A stretch of DNA of 64,000 bases from Hyunsoonleella ulvae. Its GTDB lineage: Bacteria; Bacteroidota; Bacteroidia; Flavobacteriales; Flavobacteriaceae. The position numbers and the translations under genes were made by a program. The stretch is from positions 682,001 through 746,000 of the forward strand of contig NZ_JAEPJQ010000001.1 of assembly GCF_016827605.1 (NCBI RefSeq), in the 5' to 3' direction. The notes beneath the pieces were generated by a model. That model was not told the origin of the DNA. It did not search any database and saw nothing but the letters and a program-made list of their open reading frames with translations. Within the stretch, counting starts at the first letter, position 1; each line of letters starts with the position of its first letter. This document shows, one piece after another, positions 10,547 through 20,131 of the stretch.

Positions 10547-10885
10547 ATGAAAAAAATCGAAGCAATTATCAGAAAGTCAAAATATAGCACTGTAAGGGAT
10601 GCATTGCATGCTGTGGGTGTTAATTTTTTTACTTATTGGGACGTAACAGGTTTAGGTAACGAGAAAGAAGGGCATGTATACAGAGGTGTATCTTATAGCA
10701 CCAGCGATATTCAGCGTAGGTATCTTTCTATTGTAGTAAATGATGATTTTGAGGAAATTACCATTAAAACCATTTTAGATTCTGCCGCTACTGGAGAAGT
10801 AGGTGATGGAAAGATTTTTGTTTCTGATGTGAACGAATGCTACAGAATACGAACAGGAGAAAAAGGAGGAGATACTTTAAAATAA
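10547..10885 (+). CDS. glnK: PII-family nitrogen regulator (GlnK/GlnB-like)
   Basis: This 112-aa trimeric signalling protein senses ATP/ADP and 2-oxoglutarate and controls Amt channels. The fold is clear: the MKKIEAIIRKSKY start, the T-loop region 37-58, the B-loop TGEVGDGKIFV and the C-terminal RIRTGEKGGD. Compared with the E. coli proteins, which I aligned by eye, the T-loop is one residue shorter before YRG. The Gln39 that helps bind Mg-ATP/2-oxoglutarate is Glu39, and the stretch after the modifiable-Tyr position (Tyr50 here) is STSDIQRRY instead of the usual MVDFLPKV-like sequence. The gene lies between two amt genes and 31 bp before the second. Confidence 0.93.
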   Translation: MKKIEAIIRKSKYSTVRDALHAVGVNFFTYWDVTGLGNEKEGHVYRGVSYSTSDIQRRYLSIVVNDDFEEITIKTILDSAATGEVGDGKIFVSDVNECYRIRTGEKGGDTLK

Positions 10886-10916
10886 AACCAAAAATTTATA
10901 TAGATAACTAATTATT

Positions 10917-12155
10917 ATGGAAGGATTATTTACAGCAAATAATGTATGGATGATGATCTGTACAGCACTAGTATTTTTTATGCATACAGGATTTGCATTT
11001 TTAGAGATTGGATTAACGAGACAAAAAAACACCATCAACATTTTATTTAAAAACATATTCATCATAACCGTTGGACTGCTATTATATTATATTCTAGGGT
11101 TTAACTTAATGTATCCAGGTTTTGAAGAAGGCTCTGCTGGTTTTTTCGATTTTGCAGGTTTTGGTATTGCGCCACCTGAGAACGGAATGACTCCTGAGTA
11201 TGCAGACGGTGGTTACACTTGGTGGACAGATTTCTTGTTCCAAGGGATGTTTGCCGCAACAGCTGCTACTATTGTATCGGGTGCTGTAGCTGAACGTATG
11301 AAAATAGGCCCATTCATGTTATTTACCGTGCTTTATGTAGGTATCGTATATCCACTTGCTGGCTCATGGAAATGGGGTGGTGGATTTTTACAAATGAGAG
11401 AAACACCTTTTTATGACTTTGCTGGTTCTACTTTAGTACATTCCGTAGGTGGTTGGGCAGCTTTAATTGCTGTATGGTTATTAGGTTCTAGAATAGGGAA
11501 ATTTAAAAACGGAAAACCACAGGCAATTCCGGGACATAGCATTCCTATGGCTACAGCCGGTGTATTAATTTTATGGTTAGGATGGTTTGGTTTTAACGGA
11601 GGTTCCGTGTTATCTGCAGATCCTGAGTTAACATCTTTAACTTTAGTAACTACCTGTTTAGCTGCTGCTGCAGGTGGTGTTGTAGCTGCTTTTGTATCAT
11701 TCCTAAAGTATAAGAATTTAGATTTAACTATGTTCTTAAACGGTATTTTAGGTGGATTAGTTGGTATTACGGCTGGTGCTGACCAAATGAGCCCTGAGAA
11801 TGCGATAGTGATAGGAGCAATTGCTGGTGCATTGATTGTATTTGCAGTAGCATTTATTGACGCGATTAAATTAGACGATCCTGTTGGAGCTATTGCTGTA
11901 CACCTAATTTGTGGTATTTGGGGTACTTTAGCGGTTGGTATCTTTGGTAAATTAGCTGGTGTAGATCAATTTATAAGCCAATTGGTTGGTATTTTATCTT
12001 ATGCTGCTATCTGTATACCATCATCTTTCATCATATTCTTTTTAATGAAGAAAACAGTTGGTATACGAGTGTCTGAAAGAGAAGAGCTAGAAGGATTAGA
12101 TGCCCATGAACATGGTATGGACGCTTATCCAGACTTTAGATTAAACGAACACTAA
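10917..12155 (+). CDS. amt: Ammonium transporter 2 (Amt family)
   Basis: This second Amt paralogue (412 aa) has the pore histidines at H175 (STLVHSVGGW) and H329 (AVHLICGIWG), the GWFGFNGGS segment and a PII-docking type C-terminus (GLDAHEHGMDAYPDF). It lacks the longer N-terminal extension of the first transporter. It follows the PII gene by 31 bp, so the two are very likely co-transcribed, the classic glnK-amtB arrangement; the upstream amt is then the extra copy. The two copies differ substantially, so this is not a recent tandem duplication. Confidence 0.95.
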   Translation: MEGLFTANNVWMMICTALVFFMHTGFAFLEIGLTRQKNTINILFKNIFIITVGLLLYYILGFNLMYPGFEEGSAGFFDFAGFGIAPPENGMTPEYADGGYTWWTDFLFQGMFAATAATIVSGAVAERMKIGPFMLFTVLYVGIVYPLAGSWKWGGGFLQMRETPFYDFAGSTLVHSVGGWAALIAVWLLGSRIGKFKNGKPQAIPGHSIPMATAGVLILWLGWFGFNGGSVLSADPELTSLTLVTTCLAAAAGGVVAAFVSFLKYKNLDLTMFLNGILGGLVGITAGADQMSPENAIVIGAIAGALIVFAVAFIDAIKLDDPVGAIAVHLICGIWGTLAVGIFGKLAGVDQFISQLVGILSYAAICIPSSFIIFFLMKKTVGIRVSEREELEGLDAHEHGMDAYPDFRLNEH

Positions 12156-12177
12156 TAGTTATAACAATATTAGTACA

Positions 12178-12208
12178 AAAAATGCCTCGCAAATTGTGAG
12201 GCATTTTT
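12178..12208. terminator. Bidirectional intrinsic terminator
   Basis: The stem AAAAATGCCTC (12178-12188) pairs with GAGGCATTTTT (12198-12208) and further inner pairs extend it. It serves the convergent amt 2 and HAD genes; the HAD stop codon lies at its edge. Confidence 0.85.
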
Positions 12209-12875
12209 ATTTTAAGAGGTTTAATATAAATTCAAAATCAGAGAAATCCTTTAGTATTGTTTCACATCCTGCCTTTTTAAGCTTACCACTCCCGTGATAA
12301 TCTACACCAATAAAATCTATCCCTAATTTTAAAGTTGATTTATAATCCCATAGTCCATCCCCAAAATATACAATTTTATCAAAACCATCTGTCTTGGTTC
12401 TTAACAATGCCTCATCAATGGCAAGTTGCATGATTTTCGTTCTATCAAAGTGGTCGTTAGAGGACTTTAGAATATATTGCTCTAACTGTAAACCAAATGT
12501 ACTGCATTTAAGTTTTGCTGTTTCTTCCCAACCTCCAGTAGCAAAAGCAATCTTAAAATCAGTGTGAGATGATATATAATCAATAAATTCTAGTGCTCCA
12601 TAAACTGTGCTTATTTCATGAATTTTATGGTTGAGTAATTTATAGAATTCATGCTTAATAAGATTTATTTCATCTTGTGTGGGTATGCGATGCAACCATT
12701 TATCAAAAATCTCGACAGTTAACCCAGTATCTGTTACATGCTTAAATTTACTCCAATCAGCCGTTGAAAGATCTATATTATATAATGTTTTAAAAACGTC
12801 TTTAAAACAATCGTCATCAACCCTAACAGAGTCTAATAAAGTTCCATCTATATCAAATACTATCAATTTCATCAT
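12207..12875 (-). CDS. HAD-superfamily phosphatase
   Basis: The 222-aa protein starts with the catalytic motif I DxDGT (FDIDGTLLDS, residues 7-16). Motif II is in the FATGG stretch near residue 115, and motif IV (YFGDGLWDY) lies near residue 170, as in phosphoglycolate phosphatase-like HAD hydrolases with an alpha-helical cap at about 20-90. A cytoplasmic small-molecule phosphatase is expected; the substrate cannot be read from the sequence. The start may be either of the two consecutive Met codons. It lies downstream of ppc on the same strand but a terminator separates them. Confidence 0.85.
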   Translation of the reverse strand: MMKLIVFDIDGTLLDSVRVDDDCFKDVFKTLYNIDLSTADWSKFKHVTDTGLTVEIFDKWLHRIPTQDEINLIKHEFYKLLNHKIHEISTVYGALEFIDYISSHTDFKIAFATGGWEETAKLKCSTFGLQLEQYILKSSNDHFDRTKIMQLAIDEALLRTKTDGFDKIVYFGDGLWDYKSTLKLGIDFIGVDYHGSGKLKKAGCETILKDFSDFEFILNLLK

Positions 12876-12889
12876 TAAGCGTTAAAAGA

Positions 12890-12923
12890 AAACCCTAATT
12901 CACTATTTTGCAAATTAGGGTTT
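12890..12923. terminator. Intrinsic terminator after ppc
   Basis: The 11-bp stem AAACCCTAATT (12890-12900) pairs with AATTAGGGTTT (12913-12923), with T/A runs outside. It lies between the ppc stop and the HAD start on the minus strand. Confidence 0.8.
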
Positions 12924-12948
12924 TTAGCTTTAATATGTAAATTGGTGT

Positions 12949-15540
12949 TTACGCCGAATTTCTACTAGCATTAATATTTCCAAATAGAGAGCGTGTTACT
13001 ATTTTTTCAAAAATTAACCTCTGGGGATCATCTTTAGGTACATCGGCTTTATCAAAGTCTTGTACCTTTTTAAGCGCATATTGCTGTATAGTTAATAACG
13101 GCAATACAATAGACTCCCTAACTTGAATAGATGCTTTTCCTGCAGGCTCATTTTCCATTAACTCCTCATAACCTGTAAGCTTAAGCAATAGCCTTTTTGT
13201 TATTTGGTATTCGTCAAAAATAATCTGCCAGAACCCACCAAACTCTTCATCTTTCGCCATGTATTTAGTTAAATCAAAGAACGATTTGGTAAGAGACATC
13301 ATACTATTCTCTAAAAGTGTTTTAAAGAACTTAGAGTTTTTGTAAAGATTTACAACTTTATCCCATTCGCCATTATCTTCGTACTTCTTTAAAGCAGTCC
13401 CTACCCCATAAAAACCTGGTACATTTTGTTTTAATTGACTCCAAGACCCTACAAAAGGAATGGCTCTTAAATCTGAGAATACCAATTTATCAGACTTACC
13501 TCGTTTTGATGGTCTACTTCCAATATTTGTTTTAGCGTAGTATTTTAAGGTACTCATACGCTCTAAATATGGAATAAAGCATTCGTGGCTCTTAAAGTCT
13601 TTGTACATCTGGTAACTTGTCTCAGCTAAATCGTTCATTACCGCCCTATCTTCATCAGACAAACGATTCTTATCACCATCAATTCTGTTTTTAATACCAG
13701 AACTAATTAATTGTTCTAGGTTGTATTGAGAAGAATCATTGGTTCCAAAATTAGAACTTACCGTCTGTCCTTGAATGGTAATTTGCACCTCTTTATCCTC
13801 GATAGTTGGCCCTAATGAAGAATAGAAATTATGTGTTTTTCCTCCTCCGCGTGCTGGTGGTCCACCACGTCCGTCAAAGAAAATAGCAGTAACATCATAC
13901 TTTCTAGACATCGCCGTTAAGGCTTCTTTAGCTTTATAAATACCCCAGTTTGCCATAAGATAGCCGCCATCTTTGGTACCATCAGAGAAACCAAGCATAA
14001 TATGTTGTTTATTTCCTCTAGCTTTTAAATGTGCTCTATATTCTGGGTTTTGGTATAATTGCTCCATAACACCAGGAGCGTTTTCTAAATCTGGAATGGT
14101 TTCAAACAATGGCGCAACATCAACAGTTAAATCCTCCTTGAAGGCTACTATTTTTAACATGGCAAATAACTGCATTACGTTAAGTGCTGTTTGATTGTTA
14201 CTAATAATATACCTGTTAGCACCACGCTCACCATTTGCTTTTTGGATGTCTTTTATAATGGCAATGGTTTTAAGCGTATTTCTAACCATCTCATCTTCAA
14301 AAGCATCTAAATCCTTAATATCATCTGTAGCTTTAGAAAGTATTTCAATTTGTTCTGCTTCAGATAAATCATGATAATTGCTTGGGAAAGATGAATCTCC
14401 TCTGGCAATTAAACTATCTATAACTGTAGTAAATACGCTATGGTGAATTCTACTATCCTGTCTAATATCTAATGACGCAAACCTGTAATCGAAAAGGTGT
14501 ACTCTGTTTATTAAATTATTAACCTCGTTGACATATAGAGATTGGTGTTGCTCAACAATAATATCACGAATGCTTAACAGTTCATTTCTTAATTCACTTG
14601 CAGAAATAGCCTTTTTGGTTTTAAGATCAATACTGTATTCGTACATGATAGTTTCCAAACGAATAATACGCTCTTCAACCCCCCTAAAGGTTAATTTTTT
14701 CCTTAAATCCCTTAAATCTTGATAGTATTTTTTAAGGATCGCTTTTTTAAGTTTTTTAGCAACCTTTAGTGTAGTTTCTGGTTTTACAAACGGGTTACCA
14801 TCACGGTCACCTCCTGGCCAGAATCCAATATTTATAATATCGTTATGCTTCTTACCATCATCATAAATATTGGTTTGTATATAATTATAAATATCTCCAA
14901 ATGTTTTGTAAAATACATTCTCAAGATACCAGATTAAACTCTTAGCTTCTTGATATGGTGTTGGCTTTTTATGTTTAAAGAAAGGCGTTTTTCCTAACTG
15001 CCCAAATAAGTTATTTATACCGTTAAGATCGTTCTCTTTAATGGCTTGAGTTAAGTTTGTAATAATACCTAAAACAGACCCTGGATAGAACTGTGTAGGG
15101 TGGGCTGTTAAAACGATTCGTACTTTAAATTCTTCTAAAAAGTCTTTAAGCTCTTCTAGTTTTCCTTCAGATCTTGCATTACCCTTTAAGTTTCTTAGAG
15201 TACCTACACCATCCATATTATTTACTACGGGAAAGGCTGCATCTTCTATAGCATCAAATAATACTACTTGTCGCTCTATATATTGTATAAACCTAAAAAG
15301 AAGATCTATTTGACTCTTTTCATTTCTTCTTGCCTGATATTTTTCGAAAAACGTATTGACAATAGTTGTTGGGTCATCTCCGTTTGCAAAACCTTTTTCA
15401 CATGTTTCGTGAAATAATGGCAGTAAAACACCTGTTTTGGTTACCGCATCAAAAGGTAATGTCATAAATATACTATTGTATATATTGTATTTGGACAGTA
15501 CGGTTTGATTAAATCTATTTAATTTTGGTTCTACAGACAT
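12949..15540 (-). CDS. ppc: Phosphoenolpyruvate carboxylase
   Basis: This enzyme adds bicarbonate to phosphoenolpyruvate to give oxaloacetate, the anaplerotic feed for the TCA cycle. The 863-aa length is normal. The essential histidine is in LTAHPTQF (H147), the PEP/bicarbonate-binding GRGG loop is present as FFDGRGGPPARGGG, and the protein ends in a SRNSA tail like the RNTG end of the family. The loop variant GPPARGGG, instead of GSIGRGGA, is as I expect for Bacteroidota enzymes. It stands alone, with its own candidate -7 element at 15567-15574. Confidence 0.96.
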   Translation of the reverse strand: MSVEPKLNRFNQTVLSKYNIYNSIFMTLPFDAVTKTGVLLPLFHETCEKGFANGDDPTTIVNTFFEKYQARRNEKSQIDLLFRFIQYIERQVVLFDAIEDAAFPVVNNMDGVGTLRNLKGNARSEGKLEELKDFLEEFKVRIVLTAHPTQFYPGSVLGIITNLTQAIKENDLNGINNLFGQLGKTPFFKHKKPTPYQEAKSLIWYLENVFYKTFGDIYNYIQTNIYDDGKKHNDIINIGFWPGGDRDGNPFVKPETTLKVAKKLKKAILKKYYQDLRDLRKKLTFRGVEERIIRLETIMYEYSIDLKTKKAISASELRNELLSIRDIIVEQHQSLYVNEVNNLINRVHLFDYRFASLDIRQDSRIHHSVFTTVIDSLIARGDSSFPSNYHDLSEAEQIEILSKATDDIKDLDAFEDEMVRNTLKTIAIIKDIQKANGERGANRYIISNNQTALNVMQLFAMLKIVAFKEDLTVDVAPLFETIPDLENAPGVMEQLYQNPEYRAHLKARGNKQHIMLGFSDGTKDGGYLMANWGIYKAKEALTAMSRKYDVTAIFFDGRGGPPARGGGKTHNFYSSLGPTIEDKEVQITIQGQTVSSNFGTNDSSQYNLEQLISSGIKNRIDGDKNRLSDEDRAVMNDLAETSYQMYKDFKSHECFIPYLERMSTLKYYAKTNIGSRPSKRGKSDKLVFSDLRAIPFVGSWSQLKQNVPGFYGVGTALKKYEDNGEWDKVVNLYKNSKFFKTLLENSMMSLTKSFFDLTKYMAKDEEFGGFWQIIFDEYQITKRLLLKLTGYEELMENEPAGKASIQVRESIVLPLLTIQQYALKKVQDFDKADVPKDDPQRLIFEKIVTRSLFGNINASRNSA

Positions 15541-15974
15541 ATATTCAGCTTTAGTTAAACTACCCGCAAAAATACTAAAGGTTTGTTGAAACTACCAGTC
15601 CATTTTAAGTTTTGTCAATATTTATAATTATAAGAATTCTAGTTGTGAATTTTTAAATAAAAACAGGTAAAGACGCCATCTTTTTAATTTATATGTTGTT
15701 TAAAAGGTTAAGTAAAAAACTTCTACTCGCACTTATTCACAATTTAGAGAACACTTTATGAACCTACCTCCAGAGATTCCAATTTTTGATTTTATTAAAA
15801 ATTGTTACTTTTATTAATAATCAACTAACAATTTAATTAAAAGATTAAAGGTCTTTTATTACATCATACTTTTATTCAAAATACGGGGTCATGATGCATT
15901 TTTATTAAGATATTTGTGCTTTAAAAATATAAACTACCCTCAGCCAACTCTATTTTTGATTAACATTTAAATTA
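15541..15974. promoter_or_regulatory. Divergent ppc/nadA promoter region
   Basis: This 434-bp AT-rich gap holds no gene that I can support. Two -7 matches fit the flanking genes: TATTTTTG on the minus strand (15567-15574), 27 bp before ppc, and TATTTTTG on the plus strand (15951-15958), 17 bp before nadA. Neither has a convincing TTG at 17-23 bp. No hairpin or known riboswitch pattern was noticed in the remaining sequence. Confidence 0.45.
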
Positions 15975-16901
15975 ATGGATTTAGTAAAGGAAATAAACCG
16001 TCTTAAAAAAGAAAAAAACGCTGTTATTTTAGCACACTATTATCAGGTTGGCGAAATACAAGATATTGCAGATTATGTGGGCGATAGCCTAGGTTTATCA
16101 CAACAGGCTGCTGAGACTGATGCTGATATGATTGTATTTGCAGGTGTGCATTTTATGGCAGAAACAGCAAAAATACTAAGTCCTGATAAAAAAGTAGTAC
16201 TTCCTGATTTAAATGCTGGTTGCTCCTTGGCAGATTCCTGTCCGCCAGAAGCATTTAAAAAATTTACTGAAGCCCATCCTAATCATGTTGTGATAACCTA
16301 TGTAAACTGTTCTGCAGAAATTAAAGCATTAAGTGATATTGTTTGCACCTCATCTAATGCGCTTAAAATTGTGAATTCAATTCCTAGGGACACCCCTATT
16401 ATTTTTGCTCCAGATAAAAATCTAGGACGTTACATTATCAATGAAACAGGTAGAGATATGTTGTTATGGGATGGCAGTTGTATTGTACACGAAGCGTTTT
16501 CTATGGATAAACTCATAGAACTCCATAAAAAATATCCAGATTATAAAATTATTGCACACCCAGAATCAGAAACCCACATACTTAACACCGCTACCTACAT
16601 TGGATCTACCTCTGGCATGATAAATTATGTAAAAGAGCACCAAGACCAAAAGTTTATTGTAGCTACTGAAGCTGGTATTTTACATAAAATGCAACAGGAA
16701 ATGCCTAATACAGAATTAGTACCTGCTCCTGCAAAAGAAGACAATACGTGTGCTTGCAGCGAATGTCATTTCATGAAAATGAATACCATGCAAAAGCTTT
16801 ATGATTGTATGCTACATGAGTCTCCTGAAATTCAAGTAGATCCTGAGATTATCGATCGTGCACTATTACCTATAGAACGCATGTTAGAGCTTTCAAAATA
16901 A
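15975..16901 (+). CDS. nadA: Quinolinate synthase A
   Basis: This [4Fe-4S] enzyme condenses iminoaspartate with dihydroxyacetone phosphate to quinolinate, the second step of de novo NAD synthesis. At 308 aa it is the short form. Cluster cysteines fit C83 ([10 protein letters not shown]), C169 ([10 protein letters not shown]) and C264 (SECHFMKMN), spaced as in the compact archaeal and Thermotoga enzymes. Substrate-site motifs AHYYQ, YVNCSAE and CTSSN are present. The nadB start follows the stop by 3 bp. No nadC follows, so quinolinate phosphoribosyltransferase must be elsewhere. Confidence 0.96.
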   Translation: MDLVKEINRLKKEKNAVILAHYYQVGEIQDIADYVGDSLGLSQQAAETDADMIVFAGVHFMAETAKILSPDKKVVLPDLNAGCSLADSCPPEAFKKFTEAHPNHVVITYVNCSAEIKALSDIVCTSSNALKIVNSIPRDTPIIFAPDKNLGRYIINETGRDMLLWDGSCIVHEAFSMDKLIELHKKYPDYKIIAHPESETHILNTATYIGSTSGMINYVKEHQDQKFIVATEAGILHKMQQEMPNTELVPAPAKEDNTCACSECHFMKMNTMQKLYDCMLHESPEIQVDPEIIDRALLPIERMLELSK

Positions 16902-16904
16902 ATT

Positions 16905-18473
16905 ATGATTACTACTAACTATTTAGTAATTGGCTCTGGTATAGCAGGTTTAACATTTGCCGTTAAAATTGCTGAAGAATTTCCAGACCGAAAAGTGGTT
17001 ATAGTAACTAAAGATAGTGAGGACGAATCTAACACCAAATACGCCCAAGGCGGTGTAGCAATTGTTTTAGATAAAGACCAAGACTCTTTTAAAAAGCATA
17101 TAAAAGACACTCTAAGGGCTGGCGATGGTCTTTGTAAAGAGGATGTGGTAAAAATGGTGGTAAAAGAAGGCCCAAAACGATTAAAGGAGCTTTTACTTTG
17201 GGGCGCAAATTTTGACACCAATGCAGATGGCGAGTTCCGTTTAGGTAAAGAAGGCGGACATTCTGAATATCGTATTATACACCATAAAGACATTACAGGT
17301 TTTGAGATTGAACGTGCACTATTAACACGAGTACATCAACTACCAAACATAGAATTACTACCCTATCATTTTGCGATAGACCTTATTACAAAACACCACA
17401 TAGAAGATAAAAAAGCTGAGGATAACACGTGCTATGGCGCTTATGTTTTAAATGAAAAAACAGGACATGTTTTTACGGTTAAGGCAGACAGTACATTATT
17501 AGCAACTGGTGGTATAGGTTGTGTTTATGGCCACACTACAAACCCTGTTATTGCTACTGGTGACGGCATTGCTATGGCTTACAGAGCCAAGGCACGTATT
17601 AAGGATATGGAATTTGTGCAATTTCATCCAACTGCTTTGTATGATGCCGAAGGAGGCTCTTCGTTTTTAATCTCTGAAGCCGTAAGGGGTTTTGGCGCCT
17701 ATTTAAGAAATAAAGACGGCTATAGGTTTATGCCCGACTATGATGAGCGTGCTGAATTAGCTTCCAGAGATATTGTCTCACAAAGTATTGATAGTGAATT
17801 AAAAAAATCTGGAGCATCACATGTGTATTTAGACTGTACGCATTTAGATATAGATGCTTTCATAGAACATTTTCCTAACATCTACAACGAGTGCCTAAGA
17901 CGACATATTAATATAAAAACAGACTGGATCCCTGTAGTGCCAGCATCGCATTATTTGTGTGGTGGTGTTAAGGTAAACGCAAAAGGAAAAACCACTATTA
18001 AAAATTTATTTGCCTGTGGCGAATGTTCCAGAACTGGACTGCATGGCGCAAATAGGTTAGCCTCAAATTCGTTGTTAGAAGCTTTGGTTTACGCCCATAA
18101 CATATACAAATACCATACAAAACACTCTATTGAAACGATAGACCTCAACATTCCGCATTGGAATGATGAAGGCACCGTGATTCCAGAAGAACATGTTTTA
18201 ATTCAGCATAATTTAAAGGAATTACAAGCCTTAATGCGTGATTACGTTGGGATTGTTAGAAATAATACACGTTTAAAACGAGCTATTAAGCGTTTGGATG
18301 TTATCTACACAGAAGTAGAAGATTTATATCGTGAATCTAAAGTAACGACTTCGTTATGTGAACTAAGGAATATGATAAATGTGGCTCACTTAATCATTAA
18401 TCAATCTTTAGAGCGGAAAGAAAATAGGGGCGGCTATTTTAATAGTGATAACATCAATGTTATCGTAGGCTAA
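16905..18473 (+). CDS. nadB: L-aspartate oxidase
   Basis: This FAD enzyme oxidises L-aspartate to iminoaspartate for NadA, usually with fumarate or oxygen as acceptor. The 522-aa protein has the dinucleotide motif GSGIAGL (residues 9-15), the TKYAQGGVA segment, the HPTALYD active-site region and the conserved C-terminal CGECSRTGLHGANRLASNS flavin-binding stretch, with a helical domain after residue 420. The spacing to nadA (3 bp) indicates a two-gene operon that ends at the downstream terminator. Confidence 0.95.
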   Translation: MITTNYLVIGSGIAGLTFAVKIAEEFPDRKVVIVTKDSEDESNTKYAQGGVAIVLDKDQDSFKKHIKDTLRAGDGLCKEDVVKMVVKEGPKRLKELLLWGANFDTNADGEFRLGKEGGHSEYRIIHHKDITGFEIERALLTRVHQLPNIELLPYHFAIDLITKHHIEDKKAEDNTCYGAYVLNEKTGHVFTVKADSTLLATGGIGCVYGHTTNPVIATGDGIAMAYRAKARIKDMEFVQFHPTALYDAEGGSSFLISEAVRGFGAYLRNKDGYRFMPDYDERAELASRDIVSQSIDSELKKSGASHVYLDCTHLDIDAFIEHFPNIYNECLRRHINIKTDWIPVVPASHYLCGGVKVNAKGKTTIKNLFACGECSRTGLHGANRLASNSLLEALVYAHNIYKYHTKHSIETIDLNIPHWNDEGTVIPEEHVLIQHNLKELQALMRDYVGIVRNNTRLKRAIKRLDVIYTEVEDLYRESKVTTSLCELRNMINVAHLIINQSLERKENRGGYFNSDNINVIVG

Positions 18474-18489
18474 ATCTAATTCAAATAAA

Positions 18490-18515
18490 AAAGGCACTTC
18501 CCTCAAAGTGCCTTT
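18490..18515. terminator. Bidirectional intrinsic terminator
   Basis: The 10-bp stem 18490-18499 (AAAGGCACTT) pairs with 18506-18515 with a 6-nt loop, flanked by A and T runs. It is shared by the convergent nadB and ssb genes. Confidence 0.85.
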
Positions 18516-18539
18516 CTATTTTTGGAACAAAAAAAGGTT

Positions 18540-18872
18540 TTATTTACTAAGCATTAGTAATTCGTTACATACTACTTCTGTAATATAACGTTGATTACCA
18601 TCTTTGTCTTCATAAGTTCTATTGGTTAACTTACCTTCTATGGCAACTTCTTTGCCTTTAGAAATATAGTTTTCAACTACATTTACCAAGCCACCTCTTA
18701 CAACAATGTTATGCCAATAAGCACGTTCTACTTTGTTACCGCTTTTGTCTTTGTAACTATCGTCTGTAGCTAGCGAAAATTTGGCAATCTTGTTACCATT
18801 ACTAAAGTTTACAATTTCAGGATCTTGTCCTAATCTACCAATCAACTGTACTTTGTTTCTAAGTGCGTTCAT
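18540..18872 (-). CDS. ssb: Short single-stranded DNA-binding protein
   Basis: The 110-aa protein is a single OB-fold SSB domain (NKVQLIGRLGQDPEI at 6-20, WHNIVVRGGL near 56-65, GKLTNRTYEDKDG near 80-92). It stops right after the OB fold with ELLMLSK: the glycine/proline-rich linker and the acidic C-terminal tip, which in housekeeping SSBs recruits partner proteins, are missing. I therefore read it as an accessory paralogue, for example for competence or stress, not the main replication SSB. It is transcribed alone. A -7-like CATCTTTG lies about 80 bp upstream on the minus strand. Confidence 0.88.
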   Translation of the reverse strand: MNALRNKVQLIGRLGQDPEIVNFSNGNKIAKFSLATDDSYKDKSGNKVERAYWHNIVVRGGLVNVVENYISKGKEVAIEGKLTNRTYEDKDGNQRYITEVVCNELLMLSK

Positions 18873-19071
18873 AATTTTAATTTTTAAATATTTAACAGTT
18901 AATACTATCGAACCTGCCTATCGATAAACAGGTCTTATGTTTCGACACTGCAAAGATGTAACAGCAGCAAAAGTTTATTCGGTAATTACACATTTAATTT
19001 CGTTTGTAAATGTTTGTAGTCGTTTGTAAACGGTTGTTTTTTTGCTATATTTACCAAAAACACAAGTAAAA

Positions 19072-19581
19072 ATGGGCTTTGAGGCTGTTTTCGAGCAATT
19101 AAAATATAATAGTGTAGTTTTTAAAAATCTTCTAAAAGACATCCCTAAAGAAGATTATCAATGGCGACCAAAACCGGAAAAATGGAACCTTTTAGAAATT
19201 GTAGCCCATCTTCTGGATGAAGAAATTCTCGATTTTAAAGCGCGAATAAAACACGCATTATATTATCCAGAAAAGGAGTTAATTCCAATTGACCCTGAAG
19301 GATGGGTTACATCTCATAATTATAAAAACAAAGATTATAATACAACATTAAACTCTTTTTTAGAAGAGCGTACCAATTCAATTATATGGTTAAAACAATT
19401 AAAAGATGTGAATTGGAATAACAGCCTAAATCATCCTGAACTTGGGTATTTGTCCGCCGAACTATTTTTAAGGAATTGGTTAGCTCATGATTATTTACAT
19501 ATCAGGCAAATACTTAGATATAAATTTGAACTTTTAAAATCATCCTCTGATATAACTTTAAGTTATGCGGGAGATTGGTAA
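19072..19581 (+). CDS. DinB-family protein
   Basis: This is a four-helix-bundle DinB/YfiT-like protein of 169 aa. Metal-binding histidines are plausible in VAHLLDEE (near residue 42) and HDYLHIRQI (near residue 142). The WRPKPEKWNLLEIVAHL segment is typical of the DinB_2 group. Members are stress-associated or thiol-dependent transferases, often of unknown substrate. The open frame begins at a TTG at 19042, but the ATG at 19072 is preferred because it starts the recognised domain. It lies 12 bp before a GNAT gene and is probably co-transcribed with it. Confidence 0.8.
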   Translation: MGFEAVFEQLKYNSVVFKNLLKDIPKEDYQWRPKPEKWNLLEIVAHLLDEEILDFKARIKHALYYPEKELIPIDPEGWVTSHNYKNKDYNTTLNSFLEERTNSIIWLKQLKDVNWNNSLNHPELGYLSAELFLRNWLAHDYLHIRQILRYKFELLKSSSDITLSYAGDW

Positions 19582-19593
19582 CACCGTTTATTT

Positions 19594-20127
19594 ATGACTT
19601 TTCATCTTGAAACAGAACACTTAATTTTAAGAGAACTGCGAACAACAGATTTAAATAACATGTTTAAGTTAGACTCTAATCCTGAAGTACATAGATACTT
19701 GGGTAATAAGCCTGTTAGAACAAAAACCGAATCGCAAAAAATTCTAGAAAGTGTTTTACGCCAATATAAAGATCATTGTATTGGACGTTGGGCAGCAATT
19801 GAAAAATCTTCTGGCGAGTTTATTGGTTGGTCAGGAATTCGTTTAAATACAGAGTTTAATATGAATGGATTTACCAAATATCATGATGTAGGGTATCGAT
19901 TGCTACCAAAATATTGGGGCAAAGGGTATGCTACAGAGTCTGGAAAAGCAGCAATTGATTATGCGTTTAGCAAAATGGGGCTTTCTAGAATTTATGCCAC
20001 AACACACGTTGGTAATCTAGCATCACACAATGCACTTTTAAAAATAGGTTTAACTTATTTAAATGATTTTTATTTTGAGCCTGAACAGTTACAACTACGC
20101 TGGTATAAAATGGAAAATAAAAAATAG
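19594..20127 (+). CDS. GNAT acetyltransferase (RimJ/RimL-like)
   Basis: This is a 177-aa Gcn5-related N-acetyltransferase. The N-terminus LETEHLILRELRTTDL is the usual start of the RimJ/RimL-type group. The acetyl-CoA pyrophosphate loop is LLPKYWGKGYATE (near residue 110), and the final NLASHNALLKIGL and WYKME elements are present. It could acetylate a protein N-terminus or a small amine; the substrate cannot be told. It is in line with the DinB-like gene before it and the secreted protein after it (4 bp), suggesting one transcript. Confidence 0.88.
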   Translation: MTFHLETEHLILRELRTTDLNNMFKLDSNPEVHRYLGNKPVRTKTESQKILESVLRQYKDHCIGRWAAIEKSSGEFIGWSGIRLNTEFNMNGFTKYHDVGYRLLPKYWGKGYATESGKAAIDYAFSKMGLSRIYATTHVGNLASHNALLKIGLTYLNDFYFEPEQLQLRWYKMENKK

Positions 20128-20131
20128 TATT

